Shown: piece after piece, positions 43,048-51,564 of the stretch | Numbering within the stretch: position 1 is the first letter of the stretch | Layout of the letters: every line of letters starts with the position of its first letter | Source of the DNA: Chryseobacterium vrystaatense | GTDB lineage: Bacteria; Bacteroidota; Bacteroidia; Flavobacteriales; Weeksellaceae | Assembly: GCF_000737765.1 (NCBI RefSeq) | Contig: NZ_JPRI01000001.1 | Span: 744,001-808,000, forward strand | Direction: 5' to 3' | DNA length: 64,000 bases | Notes under the pieces: model-generated | Databases searched by the model: none | What the model was told of the DNA's origin: nothing | Seen by the model: the letters and a program-made list of their open reading frames with translations, nothing else | Program-made: the position numbers and the translations under genes

Positions 43048-43570
43048 AAATCCGGGAGGAGGATTTATCAACGGGGCAGAAGCTCAGGAAGAAAGTCTGG
43101 CAAGAGCTACGGCTCTATACGAAGCCCAGCTTCAAGCCTGGGATTATTACAAAATTCATAGAGATATAGAATCCTGCTTTTATACCGATATGATGATTTA
43201 CAGCCCTCAGGTTCCGGTTTTCAGAAAAGATAAAGGAGAACTGTTATTGAAACCTGTTTTTTGTAATTTCATTACCTCTCCAGCGGTGAATGCCGGAGTT
43301 GTTAAAAGGCAGGAACCTGAAAGAGCAGGTGAAATATATGATGCCATGGATGTTAGAATGGATAAAATGCTCGCTTTGGCTCTGAGTCAGGGAAATGAAA
43401 CTTTAATTTTAGGGGCCTGGGGATGTGGAGTCTTCAAAAATGAGCCAAAAGAAATTGTGGATTTATTTAAAACGCATCTGCATGGAAAATATAAGAATCA
43501 ATTTAAAAGAGTGGTTTTTGCGGTCTTGACTAAAAAGGAAGAGATGCTGAAACTGTTTGAAGAAATATAA
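42994..43570 (+). pseudogene. TIGR02452 PARG-like protein with internal deletion
   Basis: The first residues (MTNKGMAKDTLEILAKK, 42994-43047) match the start of TIGR02452 proteins. One base after the stop the family resumes in another frame with NPGGGFINGAEAQEES (from 43049), which is the poly(ADP-ribose) glycohydrolase signature GGG-x(6-8)-QEE. It continues with FYTDMMIYSPQVPVFR and LILGAWGCGVFKNEPKEIV to 43570. From memory of the family about 70-80 residues should lie between these parts. A free-standing frame from ATG 43190 would lack the catalytic loop, so a working glycohydrolase is unlikely. Confidence 0.75.
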
Positions 43571-44205
43571 TGAAACTTAAATTAAAAAAATATAAAGAAC
43601 AATTACAGGATTGGCCTCAAAAAGGACATCATATCATGGCTCAGTATGATGATGAGAAAATTATTGCCTATCAGTCTTATCGGAAACAAATTGGAGAATT
43701 TGCTGTTAAGAATCAATATTTTGGAGGCGCATTCAGTCTGGAAAGGATGACCTGGATAAAACCCAACTTTCTATGGATGATGTACCGAAATGGGTGGGGA
43801 ACCAAAGAAGATCAGGAATATGTTTTGGCGATTCACCTAAAAATGGATGCTTTCAAAAAGTATTTAGAGAATGCAGTTTATTCTTCCTACAAAGATAATT
43901 TGGGAATTTCACAGAAAGAATGGCAAGATCAGGTGAAGGAGTCTTCTGTAAGATTACAGTGGGATCCTGATCATGATCCTTTTGGAAATAAGCTGGAGAG
44001 AAGAGCAATACAAATTGGACTGAGAAATGAATTTGCCCATATTTTTGCTCATGAAGATATTCTTTTAATTGAGAACATATCGGATTTTGTAAAAGAACAG
44101 TATCAGTTTGTTTTAAATGATGATCTGGATAATTTGATTATTCCTGAGGAAAAACCACTGTTATTCGAAGATGAGGTTTTAAATAAAAAATTAAGATTAA
44201 AATGA
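43570..44205 (+). CDS. DUF4291 protein, copy 2
   Basis: 211 residues, paralogue of the 41969 gene: IMAQYDDEKIIAYQSYRKQI, FSLERMTWIKPNFLWMMYRNGWG, YVLAIHLKMDAF, VRLQWDPDHDP and LERRAIQIGL. It has a slightly longer N-terminus and a C-terminal extension. It shares one base with the upstream stop (TAATG) and overlaps the following ADP-ribosylglycohydrolase by 4 bases, so it is tightly coupled to both. Confidence 0.88.
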   Translation: MKLKLKKYKEQLQDWPQKGHHIMAQYDDEKIIAYQSYRKQIGEFAVKNQYFGGAFSLERMTWIKPNFLWMMYRNGWGTKEDQEYVLAIHLKMDAFKKYLENAVYSSYKDNLGISQKEWQDQVKESSVRLQWDPDHDPFGNKLERRAIQIGLRNEFAHIFAHEDILLIENISDFVKEQYQFVLNDDLDNLIIPEEKPLLFEDEVLNKKLRLK

Positions 44206-45113
44206 CAACAGACAGACTTTTTCTCGCTTCAAAATCACTGACGGGAACTTCTTTTGGTGATGCTTTTGGAGAAAGCTTTTTCGGAGAGGAAAGTTTGATG
44301 AAAAGGTATATACATCAGAGAGTTTTGCCTGAAAGTACTTTGGATTTTACCGATGATACAATTATGTCTGTTGCTGTTTTTAGATCTCTGGAAAATTTAG
44401 GAGAAATTAATCAGAATTTTCTGGCAAAAGTTTTTACAGAGAATTATTACCTTGATATCAACAGAGGATATGGTCCTTCCATGCATCAGTATTTCAGATC
44501 TGTGGAAAACGGAGAAAGCTGGAAAAACGTTTCCCACTCAAAATTTGAAGGACAGGGTTCTATGGGAAATGGTGGAGCAATGAGAGCTGCGGCAATCGGG
44601 GCTTATTTTTATAATGATCTGGAAAAGGTTAAAAAGAATGCAGAACTGTCATGTGAAGTTACTCATGCCAACAAAGAAGCAATAGAAGGAACAAAAGCTA
44701 TTGCTTTGGCTTCGGCATTTGCCGTTCAGGAAAAACTGGAAATTATACAGATGAGCCAACAGGATTTTATTCACAAAATTCAGGATGAGCTGGAAGATTC
44801 TGACATGAAAAGTAAGCTGAATAATGTGCTTTATTTAGATGGAAAACCAAGTATAGAACTGCTGGTAAAAACTTTAGGAAATGGGATAAAAATGACAGCT
44901 CAGGACACAGTTCCTCTGGTTATCTGGATGCTGTCAAGATACAGGAATAATTTTGAAGAATGCCTCTGGCATACGGTGTCTGTTTTAGGTGACAGAGACA
45001 CAACCTGTGCGATGGCTGGCGGTGTAAGCATTCTTTGCTGCGATGAAAACACTATTCCATATTGGGTCAAAGATGTAGAAAATTGGAAAAAGAGCAAATT
45101 TTATGAACATTGA
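44202..45113 (+). CDS. ADP-ribosylglycohydrolase family protein, copy 1
   Basis: 303 residues, DraG/ARH fold. The metal-binding residues appear in [14 protein letters not shown] (TDDT, about 49-52) and in [13 protein letters not shown] (about 263-268); [11 protein letters not shown] begins the fold. Members remove ADP-ribose from proteins (Arg/Ser) or nucleotides. It overlaps the DUF4291 gene by 4 bases and the macro gene by 11. The other island copy (46868) is only distantly related, suggesting a different substrate. Confidence 0.9.
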   Translation: MTTDRLFLASKSLTGTSFGDAFGESFFGEESLMKRYIHQRVLPESTLDFTDDTIMSVAVFRSLENLGEINQNFLAKVFTENYYLDINRGYGPSMHQYFRSVENGESWKNVSHSKFEGQGSMGNGGAMRAAAIGAYFYNDLEKVKKNAELSCEVTHANKEAIEGTKAIALASAFAVQEKLEIIQMSQQDFIHKIQDELEDSDMKSKLNNVLYLDGKPSIELLVKTLGNGIKMTAQDTVPLVIWMLSRYRNNFEECLWHTVSVLGDRDTTCAMAGGVSILCCDENTIPYWVKDVENWKKSKFYEH

Positions 45114-45609
45114 ATTAATAAAAGGAGATATCACAAAGATCCATGCAGATGCAATCGTCAACGCAGCCAATTCTTCGCTTCTCGGTGGAGGTGGAGTAGA
45201 CGGAGCAATTCATCGTGCAGGTGGAAAGCAGATTCTTGAAGAGTGCATCCTGATTAGAAACAGACAGGGAAAATGCAATACTGGACAAGCTGTCGTAACG
45301 TCAGCGGGAAATCTTCCGGCAAAGTATGTGATTCATACCGTAGGACCTGTCTGGAATGATAATGAAGAGGAAAGCTCAGAACTTCTATCAAATTGCTATA
45401 AAAATTCTTTGCAGTTGGCCGAAAGTTTTGGAATTAAAACGGTTGCTTTTCCAAATATCAGCACAGGAATTTATAAATTTCCAAAAGAAAAGGCAGGAAA
45501 AATCGCTGTAGAAACGGTAAGAAATTTTCAGTCAGAGATCATTGAAAAAGTTATTTTTGTCTGCTTTGATGACGAAAATAAAGAAATTTATAAAAAGATT
45601 TTAGAATAA
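45103..45609 (+). CDS. Macro domain protein (O-acetyl-ADP-ribose deacetylase type)
   Basis: 168 residues, single macro domain of the MacroD/YmdB type: [39 protein letters not shown] at 3-41 (ADP-ribose loop with catalytic Asn/Asp), [22 protein letters not shown], and [15 protein letters not shown]. It hydrolyses O-acetyl-ADP-ribose or mono-ADP-ribosyl groups, and could also process ADP-ribose 1''-2'' cyclic phosphate, the product of KptA encoded downstream. It is the natural partner of the sirtuin gene nearby. Confidence 0.93.
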   Translation: MNIELIKGDITKIHADAIVNAANSSLLGGGGVDGAIHRAGGKQILEECILIRNRQGKCNTGQAVVTSAGNLPAKYVIHTVGPVWNDNEEESSELLSNCYKNSLQLAESFGIKTVAFPNISTGIYKFPKEKAGKIAVETVRNFQSEIIEKVIFVCFDDENKEIYKKILE

Positions 45610-46175
45610 TGGAGAAGTTTAATTTCAGATTTGTAGATGATCCTAAAAATAGAAATGTGGGATTAACGCTTGAAGAAATTAATACTCTCAAAGAGAAGAT
45701 CGGTCTGAGGTTTCCAAAAGCTTACATTGATTATCTTCTAAAAGCGGGGAAAAATTCAAATGTGTTCAATGTTGAAACAAACAGTAGTGAATTGCAGAGA
45801 ATTCAAAAAGGATTAAGGGCAGAATTAGATGCCCTTAATCTATTACAAAATGAAGAAATCTTATGTATCAAGAAAAATTTTGAAACCTATTATTTTTTTA
45901 ATCTGTCTGAAAATAAAGGGACTCCCACACTTTATATTCTTTCAGAAATCTGTATAAATGAGAATTGGAATGTCTTCCAAAAAAGAATAACAACGGGGCA
46001 AGGAGAAAATTTTGTAAACTTTATTAACGGGCTGGCGGAAAAAATATATGGGAAGATGGTAAAACAATATCTTAAAAATATTCCATTATACATTATTGCA
46101 ATACCAATTGCTATTGTTTTTAGTGTGCTAGCCGGGCTGATGATATTAACAGAAAAAATTTGGAGAAAAAATTAA
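45609..46175 (+). CDS. SMI1/KNR4 (SUKH) protein with C-terminal membrane anchor
   Basis: 188 residues. The N-terminal SUKH-like domain (about 15-140) reads LTLEEINTLKEKIGLRFPKAYIDYLLKAGKN and EILCIKKNFETYYFFNLSENKG. One membrane span near the end (YIIAIPIAIVFSVLAGLMIL, about 160-179) is followed by a basic tail. SUKH proteins often serve as immunity factors to nucleotide-modifying toxins. No toxin gene is adjacent, so its function here is open. The start overlaps the macro gene stop by one base. Confidence 0.7.
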   Translation: MEKFNFRFVDDPKNRNVGLTLEEINTLKEKIGLRFPKAYIDYLLKAGKNSNVFNVETNSSELQRIQKGLRAELDALNLLQNEEILCIKKNFETYYFFNLSENKGTPTLYILSEICINENWNVFQKRITTGQGENFVNFINGLAEKIYGKMVKQYLKNIPLYIIAIPIAIVFSVLAGLMILTEKIWRKN

Positions 46176-46181
46176 AAAAAA

Positions 46182-46868
46182 ATGAAAAAACTAACCATAT
46201 TAAGCGGTGCAGGAATCAGTGCCGAAAGTGGCATAAAAACTTTCAGAGATGGAGATGGTCTCTGGGAAAATCATAATATCACCGACGTAGCCAGTCCGGA
46301 AGGATGGAGAAAAGACAGGGAGCTGGTACTGGAATTTTACAACCAGAGAAGAAGACAGCTTCATGAAGTTGAACCTAATGAAGCCCATCGATTAGTCGCA
46401 GAACTGGAAAAACATTTTGATGTTCAGGTCATCACTCAGAATATAGATGACCTGCATGAAAGAGCAGGATCTACGAATATACTTCATATTCATGGCGAAC
46501 TGTTCAAGTCTTGCTCCTGCAACAATAAAAACCTGGTCTATGAAGAAAAAGGAGATATAAAGATTGGAGATAAAGCGGAAGATGGCGCTCAGTTAAGACC
46601 TTTTATCGTGTGGTTTGGAGAAGATGTTCCTTTGTACAAAACGGCTCAGGAAAAGGTAAAAGAAGCGGATATCCTTGTGGTGATCGGAACCTCTCTGCAG
46701 GTATACCCGGCAGCAGGACTGATCCATGAGATTAAAGACGATTGTCTGCTTGTTGTGATCAACCCCAACGAGACTGGATTTGGCTACGGAAAAAGAGCGG
46801 TTGTCATGAAAGAATCGGCGACTCAGGGCATGAAACTTCTATTTGATAAACTGGTAAATCTTGCTTGA
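46182..46868 (+). CDS. cobB: NAD-dependent protein deacylase (sirtuin)
   Basis: 228 residues, SIR2 class III-like. GAGISAESGIKTFRD at 9-23 binds NAD. FYNQRRRQ gives the Tyr/Arg pair of desuccinylases. ITQNIDDLHERAGS and the catalytic His in LHIHGELFKS follow, then GTSLQVYPAAGL and VVINPNE. Only two Cys (SCSC) are visible where four zinc ligands are usual, so zinc may be absent. It removes acyl groups and releases nicotinamide and O-acyl-ADP-ribose, substrate for the macro protein. Confidence 0.93.
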   Translation: MKKLTILSGAGISAESGIKTFRDGDGLWENHNITDVASPEGWRKDRELVLEFYNQRRRQLHEVEPNEAHRLVAELEKHFDVQVITQNIDDLHERAGSTNILHIHGELFKSCSCNNKNLVYEEKGDIKIGDKAEDGAQLRPFIVWFGEDVPLYKTAQEKVKEADILVVIGTSLQVYPAAGLIHEIKDDCLLVVINPNETGFGYGKRAVVMKESATQGMKLLFDKLVNLA

Positions 46869-47809
46869 TGGAAAATGCAGTAAAAGCAGGAATTTTTGGT
46901 GTCTGTATTGGTGATGCACTAGGCGTTCCGGTTGAATTTAAGAATAGAGAAGATTTAAGAAAAAATCCGGTTACCGGTTATTTGGAATATATGTCCTGGA
47001 ACCAGCCTAAAGGAACCTGGAGTGATGACAGCTCATTGACGCTTTGCATTGCGGATGTACTTACAAAAGGGTATGATTTAGAGAAGATCGGACAAAGCTT
47101 TGTAAAATGGAACAAATATGGACATTGGACAGCTTACGGAAGGCTTTTTGATATAGGGGGTACAACAAGACATTCCATTGCGAGACTGATTAAAGGAGAA
47201 AGCGCAAGATTTTCCGGAAATATTTTTGAAGAAGATAATGGGAACGGTTCTTTGATGAGAACTCTTCCCTTAGCTTTTTATCTTAAAGATGAAGGGAATA
47301 TTGAGAAACTGTATCAAATGGTAAAGGAAGTCTCTGCCATTACCCACGGACATTTCCGTTCTGTTTTTGCATGCTTCATGTATATAGTTTTCGCCATAGA
47401 GCTTATTAAAGGGAAAAGTAAAAAAGAATCTTATGTGTATATGCAGAAAATGGCTTTTGAATACTCTGTAAATCAGGATTTTAACCCTTGTGAAATAGAG
47501 TTGTTCCACAGGGTTTTAAAGAATGATATTTCAGCTTATCCAGAAGAAGAAATTAAAAGTGGTGGCTACGTTCTGCACAGCTTGGAAGCTTCGCTTTGGT
47601 GCTTCCTCAATTCGGAAACCTATGCGGAAGCCGTTTTGAAAGCTGTAAATTTAGGCGGAGATACAGATACAACAGGAGCCATTACAGGAGGAATTGCCGG
47701 AATTTATTACGGATTTGAAAACATCCCGGAAGAATGGATATCCGGATTGGTAAGAAAAGAAGATATTGAAGTTTTATGTGAAAAGCTTCAGGAAAAATTA
47801 ATGAATTAA
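46868..47809 (+). CDS. ADP-ribosylglycohydrolase family protein, copy 2
   Basis: 313 residues from ATG 46868, which overlaps the sirtuin stop (TGATG); a TTG three bases earlier is possible but less likely. DraG-type motifs: GVCIGDALGVPVEF, TWSDDSSLTLCIAD, the EDNGNGSLMRTLPLA block and LGGDTDTTGAITGGIAGIYYG near the C-terminus. It is a closer match to classical DraG/ARH than copy 1. It probably releases ADP-ribose from modified protein or nucleic acid. Confidence 0.93.
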   Translation: MENAVKAGIFGVCIGDALGVPVEFKNREDLRKNPVTGYLEYMSWNQPKGTWSDDSSLTLCIADVLTKGYDLEKIGQSFVKWNKYGHWTAYGRLFDIGGTTRHSIARLIKGESARFSGNIFEEDNGNGSLMRTLPLAFYLKDEGNIEKLYQMVKEVSAITHGHFRSVFACFMYIVFAIELIKGKSKKESYVYMQKMAFEYSVNQDFNPCEIELFHRVLKNDISAYPEEEIKSGGYVLHSLEASLWCFLNSETYAEAVLKAVNLGGDTDTTGAITGGIAGIYYGFENIPEEWISGLVRKEDIEVLCEKLQEKLMN

Positions 47810-47820
47810 GAACATACACA

Positions 47821-48363
47821 ATGAACGAAATAGAAAACAAAAGAATAAGCAAATTTCTAAGCCTTATTCTCCGACATCAGCCTGAAACTATTCAGTTAAA
47901 ACTGGATGAAAATGGTTGGGCAGAAGTGAATGAACTGATTACAAAATCTGCAAAAGGCAGAATGCATTTCACTTTTGAAGAGTTGGAAGAAGTCGTAGAA
48001 ACCAATAATAAAAAGCGGTTTGCTTTTAATGAAGATAAAACAAAAATCAGAGCAAGCCAGGGACATTCCATTGATGTTGATCTGGCCTTGAATACAGTGC
48101 AACCCCCTGATTTTCTCTATCACGGAACAGCAGAAACAAATATTTCTTCTATCCTGGAAAAAGGAATTGAGAAAAGAAGCAGGCAGCATGTTCATTTAAG
48201 TGCAGATAAGGAGACCGCGACAAAAGTAGGCATGCGTCATGGAAAACCCATTATTCTCACAATAAGAACTGGAGATATGCATAATGACGGAATACTTTTT
48301 TATCTTTCAGCAAACAATGTCTGGCTGACAGATTTTGTAGAGGCAAAATATATTTCAAAGTAA
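47821..48363 (+). CDS. kptA: RNA 2'-phosphotransferase (Tpt1/KptA)
   Basis: Removes an internal 2'-phosphate from RNA using NAD+, giving ADP-ribose 1''-2'' cyclic phosphate. 180 residues: KFLSLILRHQPETIQLKLDENGWAEV at about 10-35 (catalytic Arg/His), KIRASQGHSIDVD, LYHGTAETNISSIL and VHLSADKETATKVGMRHGK with the conserved Arg, as in KptA/Tpt1. Bacteria lack the eukaryotic tRNA splicing that makes 2'-phosphates, so its target is thought to be repaired or modified RNA. It fits with the macro and NADAR proteins that could use its product. Confidence 0.95.
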   Translation: MNEIENKRISKFLSLILRHQPETIQLKLDENGWAEVNELITKSAKGRMHFTFEELEEVVETNNKKRFAFNEDKTKIRASQGHSIDVDLALNTVQPPDFLYHGTAETNISSILEKGIEKRSRQHVHLSADKETATKVGMRHGKPIILTIRTGDMHNDGILFYLSANNVWLTDFVEAKYISK

Positions 48364-48367
48364 AAAA

Positions 48368-49123
48368 ATGAGCAGAACACTTGTAATCGGAGATATTCAC
48401 GGAGGATTTAAAGCCTTGCAGCAGATTTTTGAAAGAGCAGAAGTAACAGATAATGATAGGTTTATATTTCTTGGAGATTATGTAGATGGCTGGAGTGAAT
48501 CTTCTCAGGTCATCCGTTTTCTGATGGAGCTTTCCCAAAAAAATGACTGTATTTTCATAAGAGGAAATCATGATGCATGGTGCGAAGATTGGCTTTCCGT
48601 TGGAAATACACCCGATATGTGGCTGTTCAACGGAGGGAAAAGCACTATTGAAAGCTATAATGATTATTCATTGGAAGACCTTGATCTTCATCTTGAATTC
48701 TTCCAAAGGATGAAAAGTTATCATATAGATCATAACAACCGCCTTTTTATTCACGCCGGATATTCATCTATGCACGGTCCCGAAAAAGAAGTGTATTCCA
48801 GCAATTACCGTTGGGACAGAACCCTTTGGGAAATGGCTGTTGCGATGGACAAAAAATTAGAAAAAAACTCAGTGCTTTATCCAAAAAGACTTCTTTTGTA
48901 CAGAGAAATCTTTATCGGACACACCCCGACAATAGATATAGGAATTAATCATCCTGCCAATAAAGCCAATATTTGGAATATAGACACAGGAGCCGCCTAT
49001 ACAGGTTCATTATCAATGATGGATATTGATACCAAAGAAGTCTGGCAAAGCGATCTGCTTCCTTCTTTGTACCCAAGTGAAAAAGGCAGAAATAGTGATG
49101 TCATAGGAAATAAAACCTTATGA
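48368..49123 (+). CDS. Calcineurin-like metallophosphoesterase (PPP type)
   Basis: 251 residues with the PPP/bacterial ApaH-like signature: VIGDIHGGFKALQ at 5-17, FLGDYVDGWSES at 36-47, IRGNHDAWCEDW near 66-77, and HAGYSS and GHTPTID further on. These are the metal ligands of two-metal phosphatases that act on phosphoproteins or dinucleoside/cyclic phosphates. As the last gene of the island it might act on phosphate ends from the KptA reaction; that is a guess. A terminator follows. Confidence 0.9.
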   Translation: MSRTLVIGDIHGGFKALQQIFERAEVTDNDRFIFLGDYVDGWSESSQVIRFLMELSQKNDCIFIRGNHDAWCEDWLSVGNTPDMWLFNGGKSTIESYNDYSLEDLDLHLEFFQRMKSYHIDHNNRLFIHAGYSSMHGPEKEVYSSNYRWDRTLWEMAVAMDKKLEKNSVLYPKRLLLYREIFIGHTPTIDIGINHPANKANIWNIDTGAAYTGSLSMMDIDTKEVWQSDLLPSLYPSEKGRNSDVIGNKTL

Positions 49124-49151
49124 AAATAGATCATAGATCGTCAAGACTCCC

Positions 49152-49184
49152 AACCTTATAGGTTTCCAAAATCTATAAGGTTTT
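49152..49184 (+). terminator. Terminator at the end of the ADP-ribose island
   Basis: AACCTTATAG (49152-49161) pairs with CTATAAGGTT (49173-49182), followed by TT. It is the only hairpin terminator I found in the island from 37523 onward. The remaining 230 bases to the next gene hold a possible -7 box TAATTTTG at 49391. Confidence 0.65.
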
Positions 49185-49417
49185 AACCATAAAAACTCAA
49201 TGTAAATATCATATATATAATAGATTACACACGATTCCCAAAACAGCATGTTATCCAGTGAAATCCCTGATGTTCCTGCACCGTAAAATAGCTATTAAGG
49301 CCAAAAATATTAGCGTCCTTGTGTAAATTCACTTAATAATATACGGCCGAATAAATCCTCATTTCCCTTTCCCACCCAAATCATATTAAGTAATTTTGAA
49401 GTCTAAAAACTGCTTCA

Positions 49418-51142
49418 ATGAAACTGAAATACCTCTTGATTTTCCTAAGCACAACATTGCTTTTAGCCCAAAATTCATTTCAGACCCCTTTTGAAAAGGG
49501 AAACAGAAACCAAACCGTTACCTATGAGGAAATGAATAGCTATTACCAGGATCTTGCTAAAAATTTCAGTACGATTCAGTACCTCAAAAAAGGGGAAGAT
49601 GACAATGGAAAGGCAATTTATGTCGTGGTCTACAATCCTTTTCCTGAAAAAGATCTGGAGAAGCTGAGAAAAGAGAAAGCCGTCTTAATGGTCAACAATG
49701 GAATCCATCCGGGAGAACCTGACGGAATAGATGCCACGATGATGCTGATGAGGGATCTTGCAACAGGGAAAGTGAAAACACCTCAGAACTTTGTTTTAGC
49801 CGCTATTTCTGCCTATAATGTTAGCGGGATGCTGAACAGGGGTTCCTTTTCCAGAGCCAATCAGAATGGCCCGGAGCAGTATGGTTTCAGGGGAAATGCC
49901 AGAAACTACGACCTGAACAGAGATTTCATTAAAGCAGACTCAAAGAATGCCAAAAGTTTTCAGGAAATCTATCAGTGGCTGCAGCCGGATGTTTTTATAG
50001 ATAATCACGTGAGTAATGGAGCTGATTATCAGTATACTTTTACCTACATTTCTACCTTTAAGGAACGTCTTGGAAATCCATTGGGAACCTATTTTTACAA
50101 TGATTACCAGACCAAAAATCTGGATGAAATGAAGAAACTCGGCTATGAAAGTACACCTTACGTAAACATCCATGGGGATGTTCCCGATATCGGATTTGCA
50201 GCTTTTGAAGATTCTCCCAGATACTCTACCGGCTATACCTCTTTATTTAATACTATGGGAACTGTTCCCGAAACCCATATGCTGAAGCCTTATGATAAAA
50301 GGGTGGATGCTACATACCAATATATGCTGGTGAATCTTCAGAGTCTGGACAGAGACCATAAAAAGATCAAACAGCTCCGTCTTGAGAACTTAAAGCAGTA
50401 CAAAGCGGGGATGCAGTATGGTATCCGTTGGAAAATAGATTCTACAAAATTTTCTACGATGGATTTTAAAGGGTACGAAGGAAATTATAAACCGAGTGAT
50501 ATTTCCGGTAAACCAAGACTGTTTTACGACAGAAATAAACCTTTTACAAAGAAGATCAAGCTGTTTATGACAGCGGTTCCTACAGGATATATTACCATTC
50601 CTAAATACTATATCGTTCCACAGTCCCAATACCGTGTAATCGAAGAACTGAGAAGAAATAAAATCAGGATGAGTGCACTTAAAAAAGACAGTACGGCTTC
50701 GGTTGAGTCTTATAAGATCAATGATTTTAAAACTGTGAAAAATCCTTACGAAGGACATTATCTTCATTATGATACAAGCGTAGAAAAAACAAAAAGAAAT
50801 CTTGCCTTCCTGGCTGGAGACTATCTTATTCCAACAGATCAGCCAGGCGTAAAATATATCATCGAAACACTTGAACCTGAGGCATTAGACTCGTTTTTCA
50901 ACTGGAATGTATTTGATGGAATTCTTGCTCAGAAGGAATATTATTCTGCCTATATTTTTGAAGACACTGCTTCAGAACTATTGAAGAAAGATAAAAAACT
51001 AAAAGAAGCTTTTGAGGCTAAAAAATCATCAGATAAAAAGTTTAATGACGATGGTACGGCCCAACTTGACTGGATCTACAGGAATTCTCCTTATTTCGAA
51101 GAAAAAACATTCAGACAATATCCGGTTTACAGAATATTATAA
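49418..51142 (+). CDS. Secreted M14 family zinc carboxypeptidase
   Basis: 574 residues. Signal peptide (about 1-17, ending LLLAQ). The M14 zinc ligands appear as HPGE in VNNGIHPGEPDGID (about 93-96) and H in VFIDNHVSNGADYQ (about 194). NYDLNRDFIKADS is the substrate-binding NxxR-like block, and GTVPETHMLKPYDKR carries the catalytic Glu region. The long C-terminal part (about 320-574) has no type IX sorting domain. It probably trims peptides in the periplasm or outside. Confidence 0.88.
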   Translation: MKLKYLLIFLSTTLLLAQNSFQTPFEKGNRNQTVTYEEMNSYYQDLAKNFSTIQYLKKGEDDNGKAIYVVVYNPFPEKDLEKLRKEKAVLMVNNGIHPGEPDGIDATMMLMRDLATGKVKTPQNFVLAAISAYNVSGMLNRGSFSRANQNGPEQYGFRGNARNYDLNRDFIKADSKNAKSFQEIYQWLQPDVFIDNHVSNGADYQYTFTYISTFKERLGNPLGTYFYNDYQTKNLDEMKKLGYESTPYVNIHGDVPDIGFAAFEDSPRYSTGYTSLFNTMGTVPETHMLKPYDKRVDATYQYMLVNLQSLDRDHKKIKQLRLENLKQYKAGMQYGIRWKIDSTKFSTMDFKGYEGNYKPSDISGKPRLFYDRNKPFTKKIKLFMTAVPTGYITIPKYYIVPQSQYRVIEELRRNKIRMSALKKDSTASVESYKINDFKTVKNPYEGHYLHYDTSVEKTKRNLAFLAGDYLIPTDQPGVKYIIETLEPEALDSFFNWNVFDGILAQKEYYSAYIFEDTASELLKKDKKLKEAFEAKKSSDKKFNDDGTAQLDWIYRNSPYFEEKTFRQYPVYRIL

Positions 51143-51282
51143 ATATTTTAAATTGCGTTAAATTTCTGGTTTTCAGTATTTAATTAATAGGATTTCCACT
51201 CATGCAGATAGGGTGTTTTTCCTGCTGGACTTTGAACTTGCTCTGCCGAAATTTGCTTTATAAAACCAATAAAAATTATAGT

Positions 51283-51564
51283 ATGGCCACTAAAAAGCAA
51301 TTTTTCGTTTCGTTAGAAGGGGTTGATCTTTCAGACGAGCAGTTGAAAAACATCGACAGAGGAATTCAGAGTGTTGTTCTTTCTGAATTGTCAAAGATTG
51401 ATAATACGCAGGCTTTCGGAGCTCACAGGGACTTTAAAGGACTGTTAAGACCTATGAAAATCAAAGATTGGTTTCCATGGGGAATCATCATCTTCAAACC
51501 CGGAATTGATATTCAGAGCCAGGTGAAAGATATTCAGTCTCAAATAAAAGGCTATGGAGGCTAA
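51283..51564 (+). CDS. Small protein of unknown function
   Basis: 93 residues from ATG 51283; an earlier in-frame start at 51202 would add 27 residues of unlikely composition. No signal peptide. It has a charged N-terminal half (VSLEGVDLSDEQLKNIDRGIQ) and a Trp/Ile-rich middle (WFPWGIIIFKPGIDIQSQ). The family is unknown to me. It overlaps the next Cys-rich gene by 11 bases, so the two are translationally coupled. Confidence 0.65.
   Translation: MATKKQFFVSLEGVDLSDEQLKNIDRGIQSVVLSELSKIDNTQAFGAHRDFKGLLRPMKIKDWFPWGIIIFKPGIDIQSQVKDIQSQIKGYGG

Noticed and set aside
43190-43570. Free-standing 126-residue ADP-ribose hydrolase
   Set aside because: This start leaves out the GGG...QEE catalytic loop, which lies upstream in the same open frame, so it is treated as part of a broken gene.
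51153-51173. Possible fifth copy of the 21-bp operator (TTGCGTTA...)
   Set aside because: Only one half-site matches; the second half lacks TAACRCAAA.
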